Positions 40,083-50,700 of a DNA stretch of 64,000 bases are shown here, in pieces; positions within the stretch are counted from its first letter, which is position 1; the number at the start of each line of letters is the position of its first letter. The position numbers and the translations under genes were made by a program. The stretch lies in NCBI GenBank assembly GCA_009746045.1, contig RPFO01000692.1, positions 1-64,000 on the forward strand. Direction: 5' to 3'. Under the pieces are notes generated by a model that searched no databases, was not told where the DNA came from, and saw only the letters and a program-made list of their open reading frames with translations. The DNA is from Mesostigma viride (Eukaryota > Streptophyta > Mesostigmatophyceae > Mesostigmatales > Mesostigmataceae).

Positions 40083-42692
40083 TCATGGCACATTTTCCAT
40101 GGCATCCTCCACGAGGCCCTCAATCAGGTTAGCCAACGGAACGTTCTTGTCCCCTTTCGCAGCCCCCAAGATGGATACTGTAATGCCCGACTGGGGCTGA
40201 CGCTGTAACATGTTGACGGCAGCCAAAGCCAAGTTTTCTCGGCTCAAGGCCACCCCAGCGCCTGGTGCCACAGGCGCCTTGGTGCCGGTGCCTGGCTGGG
40301 ACAGCGCCACGTGGCTCTTACTCCCTGGCGCGCTGGACAGCTTGCCGTACGTGCGCATGATGGTGAAGGGGACGCCACATGCCTGCAAGCCGACCATGAC
40401 GTGACAGGCAACAGGACCAAACGAAGAGGCTCAGCGAGCTTGGTATAGATAGATGGGCCTCAGCCAGGCCGGGTTAGATCTAAGAGCCTCATGCTTGTCC
40501 AACTTATGAAAATTAAAATTAAAACATGACTCCGTGGGGAGATCATGTAGTGCTATTTATATTGGGTTGATATCTCCCCCGGGAAAGACCAGGCGTACAC
40601 GTCATGCATCATCACCTATAAAGAGCGTGCACTTAGGCACAGGCTAAACTGGGGTGGGCTTGCTACATTCCCAGGTGTCAATCCACATGTCAGCGTACCA
40701 AACAAGTACAGACATGCATTCCTGCTATGCCCACCTTCCCCTTTACTCATCACCTGCCACATCATACTACCCCAGGTTGTTGCCGCAACCTGCGAGGCAT
40801 CCACCGCGCTGCCGTTGCACACCAGTTGTCCCCTGGAAGACATTAGCTGTCATGCGTGCTTCCACCTGATAGACCTCACACCTGCCCACATTTGACGCTT
40901 TGCCAATCATGCAGAAAATAGACCCACCAGCTGCCGTGTTTTCATAGTTAGTTCAACAGTAGCCCCCTGAGGTGTACCCTGAGAAGTCCATGCAACGGTA
41001 TGAGCTTTTACCCCTACAGCTGGGTTTGCTTTGATGTTGTCAGCACCTCCCTCACCTGTACCCAGTCTTGTGACGGTGTAAGAAGCGCCTCCAATGATAA
41101 AACCAGTACAATCATAACCTCACAAGGATACTAGACTCGTCACAAGGTCACCTTGACGGCTGCCTCGCGAATAACATAATCACAGACTTATAGTGACCAG
41201 AGGTTCACCGCAAGGTCACCTTGACGGCTGCCTCATCGTCCGATACGGGCACATCCGCCGCCGCGCCGCCGTTGCCGCTGGCCTCCCTCGGTGACAGGAA
41301 GACGAGGTGTTGCAGCGCGCTCCCTTGCGGCTTCTGCTCGCGGCACAGCTCGGGCAGGTACCCCAGCTGCTCGTGTCCGAGGAAGGGTCAGATTGGGCCA
41401 ACGCGTGCCAATGCCGCGTTCATGCATAGAGGAAATGCGACCGGGAACAAGAGAGGCAGAAAAGAACCGAGTGTCAGGTTGCTTACAAGGTCACAGTTCA
41501 TTACAAAAGTACCTTCTACTATGTAAGCAGCGTGGTAAATTATAGCAAGCTGTATGGTGTGTGATGGCAAGATGTGGCGGTGTGTGATGGCAAGATGTGG
41601 CGGTGTGTGATGGCAAGATGTGGCGGTGTGTGATGGCAAGATGCGGCGGGCCTGGTAGGCAATAGAATGTTACCACAGTTAAAAGAATGCACTCAAGCAT
41701 ACACTCAAGCATGCACATGCCTGAGTGCCCCACAAGGAGGCCTCCTTATTGCTACACCTGATGGGGTTACCTTGCCGCAGCAGATGATGGCGGACGCTCC
41801 GCGCATGGCCTTGGCGAGTGCCCGCTTGTCGCCCATGCTCCCCTCGGTGATGCTGACGTACGGCCCAAACGCGACCGCCTCCTCACGCGCATTGCGGACC
41901 AGCACGGAGACCTTCTTGCGCGCAAGGATCAGGCCCAGCACCTGGGGGCCGATGGCGGCATCGCAACATGGCCATCCGTGATAGACCAACAGTGGCAGTC
42001 TACTAAGGATCAGGCCAGCACACCGTGGCAGATGGCAGCAGTATGCGAGATACCGCAAGGTGGTACTACACGACGAGGTGGGGAAACAGAGAGTGGCCGA
42101 CGCGAGTAGAAAGTGCAATGCATTTGGAAAGTGACCGTGTGGCTCTACAAAGGACCTGCCCCAGAGCCTGGCTAGGGGTCGAGGTGTGCAGTGGCATGGG
42201 ACAGGGGAACGCGCGAGGGGGCAGAACTATTGAACACGTGAGGCGGCATCAGAGGTGGACACGTGAGGTGGCAGGAGAGGTCACAACTTGCGGTGGCAGG
42301 AGAAGTGAACACGTTGGGTGGAATGAGATGTTGAGGCGTGAAGTGGCCGTGTGAGTCGGAGTTGAGAAGATAGCGACGGTGAAGCTTGAAAAGTGGCAAG
42401 GAGATGGTCTTGCGATAAAATGTGTTGTAGCCATTGGCTGAAAGGGTGCATCTTTGAGAGGTGGTTGATGGTGCTTGGGGAAATTGAATGGTGCGTGGTA
42501 GCTTGCGGTATAGAGTGTGTGCGAGGGTGGGATGTGTGGTAGGATGTGTGGTAGGATGACAAGAGGGTAATTGGGTGGGGTGGAGGGTGAGGGGTGATGG
42601 GGGGTGACTGGGGGTGAGAGGGGGGTGAGTCGGTGTGGGCCTCGGGGTATGTTACACATTGCATGATGGAAAATAGTGGGGGGGGGGGAGAA

Positions 42693-42726
<34 letters not shown>

Positions 42727-43118
42727 GCGAACACAGGGGTGGCACCAAGGGTATTGCTGGAGCAATCGATGTACAAAACTCTGATACAGCATTGACTAGA
42801 AGCCTGTACATTTGGCAATTTAGGCAACTCCGACAATAACTTGGCAATATTGATGTAGCATCCACTAGAAGCCTGGACATTTGGCAATTTCGGCGACTCC
42901 GAGAACTTGGCAAACCGTCTGTTGCTAAAGGCAGCCTACCACCAACTGCCCCGTCTCATTGTCCGCATCCGTGACCAGCACGAAATCGGTTGCTGGAGAA
43001 GGATCCTCGTCCTCGTCCTCGTCCCAGTCCTCTCCCGGTCTCTCGCTCGGGTCGATTCCGTACCATTTCCGTAGCTTTGGCCCGCCGGCCATGTAGTCGA
43101 GCAATCTGTCTCCAATCC
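40083..43118 (-). CDS. Atypical short-chain dehydrogenase (NmrA-like, plant At4g18810-like)
   Basis: Minus-strand exons are about 42940-43118, 41771-41941 (57 codons), 41220-41366 (49 codons) and 40083-40382 (last 99 codons plus stop), all phase 0. At least one exon between the last two is unresolved, perhaps near 40,840-40,880. The first carries LLDYMAGGPKLRKWYG, an acidic stretch and a Rossmann start FVLVTDADNETGQLV. The next gives VLGLILARKKVSVLVRN and AMRGASAIICCGK, then HLVFLSPREA, then GVPFTIMRTYGKL and SRENLALAAVNML. The order fits NAD(P)-binding atypical SDRs. The canonical GxxGxxG is altered (TDADNETG), as in plant relatives that have lost catalysis, so an RNA- or assembly-related role is possible. 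The N-terminal exons (transit peptide) were not found. Confidence 0.7.
40502..40880 (-). mobile_element. Retroelement 3' end inside the SDR intron
   Basis: The minus strand ends with CTACATGATCTCCCCACGGA (stem-loop 40,530-40,541), then GTCATGTTTTAATTTTAATT. Only the terminus is certain; the upper border is not defined. Confidence 0.5.
41146..41243 (-). repeat. Duplicated exon end plus donor in the SDR gene
   Basis: GAGGCAGCCGTCAAG|GTGACC at the end of exon 41220-41366 is repeated 67 bp further into the intron as GAGGCAGCCGTCAAGGTGACC (about 41,169-41,149). The copied donor is intact. Confidence 0.85.
41560..41650. repeat. 23-bp tandem repeat, four copies
   Basis: GGTGTGTGATGGCAAGATGT plus GGC, in the SDR intron between exons 41771-41941 and 41220-41366. 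Confidence 0.9.
42682..42722. repeat. Poly-G tract
   Basis: About 40 bases, almost pure G apart from GAGAA early on. Its length is likely unreliable. It is in the first SDR intron. Confidence 0.9.
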
Positions 43119-44090
43119 TTAAAATAGTTATGGGGGAGTCCTCCTGATACGCTATCCTGCCGGTGGACACCGCTGAGCAAGCCTTACATGGCCCTACGCG
43201 CCGGCGTACGTCGCCATGGGTCCTCACACATGGGCGGACATGCAGGGGCGCTAGGAGACCAAGAGGGCAGGAAACCCCTGATGAGATCAACGGAATCATC
43301 GCTGCTGCAAGGTGGGTGTTTTCGCTACCTGTATTATAATGATTTACTCTAAGGTTAGAGAAGAAAATCTAGCTATTTCCCGAGAGGATGGCTTCATAAT
43401 TACAATCCATCACCCCCCTCAGTCGGATCGCTCCACTTGACGTCAATGTCAATAATGACAGCACGCTCGGTTCCTAGCTTAAATGCTCGTTAACTGTAAT
43501 TCCGGATAAATTCTAAAAAACTACTGACGGTTGAACGGGAAGGTATGCCACAAGCTGGCGACAGTGGTCAGTCAGGTGTAGATTGCACAGGCAAATGCCG
43601 TGGTGACGAGGATCGCACCAACACTCCGAGCAATACGCAGGAAGTATCAACCTCGGTTTGACGACACTCCTTGCGTCGAAAGTGCCAAGCTGATGCGTTC
43701 TTGTCAGGCCAGCGCCCGTTTTTATTTTCCTGTGCAAAGTTGTTTACCTGCGGGCACCCCCGGCTATGGCGACCGGGCTGCACGTCGGTCGTCGGAGCAG
43801 ATTCTAGGTACCGGTAGACAGATGCTGGACTGGGTACCTTATTAACAGAGCACAAGTCGAATAATCCGATGCGGTTTTTCCGGTAAACTATGTAAGACTT
43901 ACACACCAAGTCATAAGGTGAAAGATCTTTTACCGTAGTAACTTCGGTTCCTCTCTAGACCCAGGGATCACAGGAAACAATGACGGTGGCGTCAATTATC
44001 TTCTGCTGCATGTCACTGTTGCCTGCTACTTGCCAGCGGCCTTGCGCTGCCGTCCTTCGTCCTCGCGGTTTCCCGAGTTGGACGGTAATT

Positions 44091-45603
44091 TCCAGGTAAA
44101 TAGGTGTACGTTTATTCCAAATATAGCCAGTAGTTAATCCCTGCTAAGCCTAGGGGTATCAAGATGTCAGTGGCTAAAACGGAGCCTTACTAGACCACGG
44201 AAGCCACTGGACTTCTAAGGGGTTGTCATTGGGCATGTGGGTAAAGATCCTGTTTTTGCCCATGAGGTCATGAAAGATCTCAAGTGGGCTGGGCTTATCC
44301 TGGTCCGCGCCAGGGTCCCAGATTTTGTTTTGTTCATTTGCAACCATCCAGTAGCGTCGCATGCCGGAGTTCCATAGGTAAATGAAGCGTGAGAGAACCC
44401 CAGCTTTGTCGAAAACTGTGCGCCTATTGAACACCACATCGTTTCGCACCGTCCAGATTGTATATAACATGCATGTGCGGAGCCATATCCACGCTTGTTG
44501 TGAAAAGGTGAGCTCAAGGCCAGGGGTGCCAGTGATGCCAAAGATAATTGAGCGGGTAGACACCGGTATGATAGGCTCAGATGTCCAGGCTGCCCATAAA
44601 CCAATCAACCAGGTCCAAACTCCCTGGAGGTTACACCATAAAAATCGGTGTTCCACAGTTTCAGTGGGGTTGGTACATAAACAAGTAGCAGGGTGGTGAA
44701 ATCGCCGGTGAAGGATCTCCCCTACCCCGATGGACCGGTGCATCAAGAGGTGTTGTACGTCGGTCGCGCGGCGATCAATCAACGGGTGGTCAACGGCGAG
44801 GGTGATGTTGCGGACCCAGGTGTGGCCAGGCCACTCAGTAGCGCCCCAGCGTGTCCGTCCGGGGTGGAATTGATGGTTTTTATGCCGGAGCATTGTGTAG
44901 CCCCACTCTGCCGTGTACTCGTAAAGGCCCTTTACAATTCTGCTGTCACCCTGATTTAGCACCCAGCCAAATTCCACTGGATCCAATGACAACATGTCCA
45001 GGCGAGTTGATCCCACATGTAGCCAAATAATAGCAGCGTCTGGAAGGTTGGGGTTGGGTTGGTATACACATGATTGTTCAAGGGACCAAGGTACAACCCG
45101 AATCCGGTGGCATAGCTGGGTGGGGAGGAACACCACTGCAGTTGTAAGTTGAGCCAAACAGCCATTGTGGCCGCTCAGCGGCGCCAGTAGTTGAACGTGC
45201 AGGGTTCCAAGGGGGAGTTCTGCGATCACCTTCCCCGAGCATGTTGCGGTCGTGCTGTATGGACAAAAGCAGCACCATTCACCAGCTTTATAGGGGGCAC
45301 GGGGAGAAGTCATGAGTGTGTGCCAGCGTGGGGGTATGGCTTGTACTAGCGCGGCCCAGGCAGCATAAGTAGGCATATTGGGGACCCAGGCAGCCAGTTC
45401 GTTATATGTCGGTTAAGAGGCGGTAGCAGTCACCGTGGAGAATATACAGGTGGAGAATAGTGGTTACAGGGTGGGGGGATGTTATGAAGCCTTCATAGGG
45501 GTTAGGGCCACTTAAGCATCCGAAGGGGCGATTAAGGGGGTTGAGGTATATATCATTAAAGAATAGGGGTTGGCGTGCAACTTCCTCACGGTAGTTGCAC
45601 CGG
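44091..45603 (-). mobile_element. 5'-truncated LINE with 16-bp target-site duplication
   Basis: GAGTTGGACGGTAATT occurs at 44,075-44,090 and 45,604-45,619. Between them lies a minus-strand insert with the C-terminal part of a LINE polyprotein. The 3' end (AATAAACGTACACC...CCTGG) has no long tail and no CTCC/GGAG stem-loop, unlike other elements here. Confidence 0.9.
44174..45376 (-). CDS. C-terminal fragment of a LINE reverse transcriptase (zf-RVT region)
   Basis: The 400-codon frame lacks the RT palm. It holds the zinc-binding C-terminal domain seen in plant and algal non-LTR elements: LLMHRSIGVGEILHRR, then CLCTNPTETVEHRFLWCNL, and TIWTVRNDVVFNRR. The frame is intact to the stop at 44,174, so the insertion is fairly recent. 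It is non-functional alone. Confidence 0.75.
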   Translation of the reverse strand: MPTYAAWAALVQAIPPRWHTLMTSPRAPYKAGEWCCFCPYSTTATCSGKVIAELPLGTLHVQLLAPLSGHNGCLAQLTTAVVFLPTQLCHRIRVVPWSLEQSCVYQPNPNLPDAAIIWLHVGSTRLDMLSLDPVEFGWVLNQGDSRIVKGLYEYTAEWGYTMLRHKNHQFHPGRTRWGATEWPGHTWVRNITLAVDHPLIDRRATDVQHLLMHRSIGVGEILHRRFHHPATCLCTNPTETVEHRFLWCNLQGVWTWLIGLWAAWTSEPIIPVSTRSIIFGITGTPGLELTFSQQAWIWLRTCMLYTIWTVRNDVVFNRRTVFDKAGVLSRFIYLWNSGMRRYWMVANEQNKIWDPGADQDKPSPLEIFHDLMGKNRIFTHMPNDNPLEVQWLPWSSKAPF

Positions 45604-45619
45604 GAGTTGGACGGTAATT

Positions 45620-47500
45620 ACTATTATTTTGACTAATTTCAATTAGCCTCTACTCGCTTGTACTTGCAAGGATGAAGGTAGCCAAATGTAAGGTGCGTGA
45701 CGTAGCCAACGTGACAAACAGCCAGAGCTGGCAGAAGGCAAACGTGAACACCTTCCGACGTCCATGGCTGCCATGCCTGCCTAAGTGCATCGGGATGTGG
45801 CGCGCACGAACCACGGTGCTCGACACGGTGTAGATTGCCAATGTATTTGTGACGCTGCACTCGCGACAGGGAGTTATATGCGTCAACGGTAGTTTCTCTT
45901 CCTCCCGACCAAGTCATTTGTGCAGTGTGCACATTCATTTGCGCACAACCTGTAGCGAGCGTGTGAAAATGGGTGTAATGGTCTTGTTGTTTGCGCAAGA
46001 GGTATATGAAAGTCGCGGGGATGATTCCGTCTGGCGGATTAATATGATTCTGCCAAGTAGGTTCCACCTCAATGATTTGGATGGTGTCTGATGAGGCCTG
46101 CCCGTCGTGATGAACCGCGGAGTGGTCGCCCGCCAGAAACGGCGAGCATGGGCGACCGGTTGGCAACTGGCGAAGGAAACGATCCAGCATGGCTTGCCTG
46201 CAGCAGCCAAGGAAGTGCCACGGACAGCAGATCTACTCTCCCGGCAGACTGGGGCTTCTGCCACCGCGCTATGCGCCTTTGCGAACGGACCTCCTGCTTG
46301 GACTACGACCAATTGCAACGTCAGGCATTCCCACACAACGGCCGGCAATCCAGTGTCCAACGCTCACGGTAAGTTATTTTTGCATGGAATATCTTTCGTG
46401 GCAGGAAGGCATACGCCAGAAGACGGATTCTATTTACTACCAGCGTGAATACTCGTTATCTGGTTTTGCACGGGTTATTTGAAGGGGGGGCAGATTGCCT
46501 AGTTCTTTTAAGTCGAGGTGGTAATTTTGAGCTTGAAATCATCCTTAAGTGAACAAGCTCCTTTGAACATTCTCCCGTCTAAATCTAGTGAAGTATTGCT
46601 GCCTCCGTTCCGTTGCCATGGTGTATGTTCCCGGGAGAGATGTGGGCCAGACCTTGACTAATACCATTTGACAATAGTACCAGGCCCATAAGTTTACGCC
46701 ATGCTTTGTTACCCCCCCCCTTAAAGGGCACCACAGGCTACTAAAGGCCCCACAGGCTACTAGATCTCACGTTTAGAGATGTATCTACTAGTTGATGGAT
46801 GACCACTTGTCGAGAGACTTTTACTAGTTGAGAAATAACTAGCATGCCACTCTGCGATGTGCTGTCACGCTAGCCCTGGCGTGAGTGCATGATCGGCCGG
46901 TTTACTTCCAATGGACGTTTGGCAATCCAAGAGGAGGATTTGGTGTTGGTTTTGGCAGTTGACAACTTGGTGCCCTCACATAGCTATAAGCACCGTGACC
47001 TGTTGTGGTGGCAGTCGCGGTGGGGGCGGCGGTGGCAGTGGAGATTTAGTGCCCATGTGCTCATCCGCACATCGTAATTCACTATGAGCGATCATAAGTA
47101 CATCGAACGCCATCGTCAGCCCTCATCAGAACACCACCAGCCATGATCAATACACCATAAGCCATCATTGACACATGACAGGCTATTTTTAGCACATCAT
47201 GAGCATAGCTGCCTGTGGTAGTGGCAGTGGCTCATATCCTCATTGCCTGAGCGCCACACAACGAGTATTGTGCTGTATGGCAGGTTACATCATGTTTTCC
47301 TGGTATCTACTTCATTCTGAGTGCAATATTACCACAAAGCACCCACATGTATGCATTTTACGAAGATAATGTTATATTTTACGAACATAATGGTCGGGTG
47401 CGCGTTTTCGGCCAGTCGCAGAACTTATTTGTGTACACCCTTTGTGTACACCCTTATTTGTGTGACTCCTGTACTCATGCCCCCCTTGGCTGCCCGACCC
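45620..47500. other. Spacer, no gene supported
   Basis: Frames up to 183 codons occur on both strands at 45,640-46,480 but show no motif. From 46,500 to 47,300 there are only short frames. A TATA-like or promoter element for the PPR gene was not identified. Confidence 0.4.
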
Positions 47501-47502
47501 CA

Positions 47503-47690
47503 ACCCCAACCCACAACCACAACCACAACCACAACCACCAACACCAACACCAACACCAACACCAACACCAACACCAACACCAACACCAACGCCAACCCCA
47601 ACCCCAACCCCAACGCCAACGCCAACCCCAACCCCACCCGCACCCCAACCCCAACCCCAACACCAACCCCAACCCCAACACCAATCTACC
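47503..47690. repeat. CCAACC/CAACAC low-complexity tract
   Basis: Imperfect CAACAC, CCAACC and CCAACG units just before the acceptor of the PPR exon. Possibly the pyrimidine-poor end of an intron. Confidence 0.9.
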
Positions 47691-47706
47691 CTGTTGCCGC
47701 CCCCAG

Positions 47707-50700
47707 GTGCAGCACCGGCTCCCGCGGAATCCGCATCAACGCGGACACGCATTCCAAGTGCAGCATGGCCGCCAGAACCGGACGCGTCGGCTGCCGAGCG
47801 TATAGCAAGGGACGTAGACGCGGCCACCCCCGATACAGCAGCCACCGCCGATGTGTCATCCCCTGTCGTCATGTTGCGGCACGTGCAGCCGCCGTGGAAG
47901 AGGGGGCGGCTGCCACGCAAGATGCGTGCTGCGCGCGCCAAGGAGGGGGTCCGCATGGACACGCCATCACTGCCGTTATCTCAGCATCACGACACCACGC
48001 TGATGACGGATCGACATGTGCCGGCTGTCCGTGCGCTGGATCACCGGGTCGCCAAGGACGGCGGGCCCCCGGCGGTCGACCTAGCAGGGGCGCAGGACCG
48101 TGTGGGGGTGAGGATACAAAACGGGACGGAGGTGGGGATTCGGGAGGTCGCGGAGACGGGAGCAACCTGGGGGGGGCATGCAGCGGTAGTCCCTTCTGGC
48201 AGCGGCGCCGCAAGGGGCGGCAGCGGAGAGGGGAGGGAGCGTATGTTGGTGTCGCGGGAAGAAGTGGTCGCAGCCGGTGGACATCGTGACATTAGCACCG
48301 ATGACATCGGCGTTGCTCCTGGGTCTTGGTCTGCCAGCAGTCATGGTGGCGACACAGTGAGTCGGCAGGCGGGTGCCGCGGGTGCATCACGGGACCATCA
48401 TCGTCCCACATCCTCAATCGGTCCTTCACCGGCTGCCCGTGTTCCTTCAGCGGACTCCTTTGGGGCCCATTCGCCCGGCATGTACTATAACCACAACCTG
48501 TATAGTGACCTCCGGCTTGGCTTCACGGGCCATATTGGCGTCGCCGCCTCCCCCTCGACCTCCGTGACCTCGGCGACTGCTGCCACGACGCTGGGCCCTG
48601 TCACCCTCACGCTTCCCTCAGCGCCACATCAGCGCATGCTGGAATTTCTGATGTCCCACGCGCGCTACGGCGTGCTGCCACCTGGCTGGGGCGTGCGCCA
48701 GTCTAACTATGTGCTCGAGGGAGCGGTGGGAAACCCGAGGCTGGACGCCTGGTTCTGGGGGGGGCGGCACGCGCCCGCCCACAGAACAGGGCAACCGCCA
48801 TTGGCTGCCTCTTTGGAGTTTAAGCGAAAGGACATGGAAATGGAAATGGCCGCGTTGTGCTCTACCGAAACTGGCGTCTTGTCAGATGCAAAGTCTGGCA
48901 GCACAGCGGCCTTTCCTCCTCCTGGTCGGGCCCTTGAACCCATCCCCCTCGACCCCATGCGCCCTGTCCATGGAACAAGTCTTCACGGCACCTGTGCCCC
49001 GGTCCCCCTCGACCCTGCCTCGCTGCGGTGGCTCTTCCGTCTGCTGGCGTCGCACGGCGTGACGGATGCCCGCAGCAATGACCTGGTGGCGTACGGCCTC
49101 GCGCGAGCGGGGCACGCTGCTGCCGCCGTACCGTGGATACTCGAGTGCCTGCCGCCACCCTCCACGGCCCCAATCTCTCCCATCGCCACGGCGTTCACCA
49201 GCACACAAAGGGCGTCGGCTCGGCCTATTGCCAACACGCTTGCCAGCAACGGAGCTGCTGCTGCTGCTGCTGCTGTGGATGCGGGCGCGGCAGGGGTCCC
49301 TACTCCGACCGTGGGTTATCCGAGCGGCCCACCAGCGCTTCACCCCGGCATCCCGACAGTCCCACCCAGCACTCCACATGAGAAGAGCCGGGGCCGCTGG
49401 GTCCCGGGCGCGTCCACGTCCTGGGCCGTCTTGCGTGCGTGCTGCGAGCGGGGCGACGTGGGCTCCTCGGTGGGGGCACTGGTGGCTCTTGCCCAGCGGG
49501 AGCTGGAGGGGATAATGCAACGGGGCGTAGAGCATGTTGCCCATTGGGAGCTGGAGGCGGATGCTCATAGGGTGGTTGACGGGATGGCTGAATGTGGGAT
49601 GGATAAGGGTCTGCAAAGAGAGCTCAGTGGGTCTGTTCAGCGTGAGGGTGATGGGGTGGCTGAACACTCGAGCGATGAGAGCTTGCAACAGAGGCTTGCT
49701 GCCTTGGCGAATGAAGGTGGGGTGCCCGCCCGCGGCGAGTCGGTTTGCAGCGACCGCGACAGCTACACGCAAGCACCCGCACAGATGCGAGAGCGGCTGG
49801 AAACCCACGTGCAAGCCCCTGCGGAAGCAAACACGGAAGCTGGATCTCCAGTGCAGGCACACGCGCAGGTACAAGCGCAGACGCAGGCACCAGCGCAAGC
49901 GGAAATACAGTCGCAAGCAGAAGCTCTTGCGCAAGTGCGGGGTTACCGCGTGCGCCAGCACCTGCGCCGCTCGCGGCTGATGCGCGGCGTCACGGCCACG
50001 TTGGACACGTGTGGCAGCAGGGAGGACGTGGTTGCCATGGCCTCGTTCATGGCCACCACGGCAGGTGCGCCGCTGGGCCACCTAGAAGAGCACAGCCCTT
50101 CATGTGTGCTGGCGCTCGCATTCGCCGAGAACGACCACATCTACAATGCGATGGCAGCTGCCTTCTGTCGGGTGGGTCTGGACACGCCATCCTCGCTAGG
50201 CCCATCATCCACTGGAGCTTCAGAGCCTGCTGGAGGGCCATCGCCTTCTGAAAGGCCGTCCCGGAGTGAAGGGCCATCGCCCGCTGTAAAGGCGGAGGCG
50301 GAAGGTCTTCTTGAGAGCAGCCGGGTTAGCGGGTATGGTGGCCCGGCCAGTGCTGGTGCGGGCGGAGCCAGGGTTCAGGGCGGAAACGAGGGTGTGGGGG
50401 CGGACCCGGGTGGGTATGTGGGAGCGGCGGGCAGCATCAGTGGGCAGTTGCGTGAGTCATCTGGTGCGGGCGAACGTGCCGGCTATCCACTCACGTCGCT
50501 CCTGCAGGACTGCCTGTCCCGTTGGGACGTTGCCTCCGCTAGTCGAGGAGGGGGTGGGCTGGCGCAGGGGTCTCTTCGTGTAGCGCGTGGGCTGCTGGGG
50601 GGGGAGTTGCCGTCCTGGGTGAGTTCCGCTGCGGGTGAATCCCGCCAAGCCAGTGTGCAGCTTGTGGAGGGGGCGAGAATGGGGCCCCGACAAACGGACC

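Noticed and set aside
47321..48289. 322-codon frame with Thr-Asn repeats overlapping the PPR gene
   Set aside because: Driven by the CAACAC tract, then out of frame with the PPR coding sequence.
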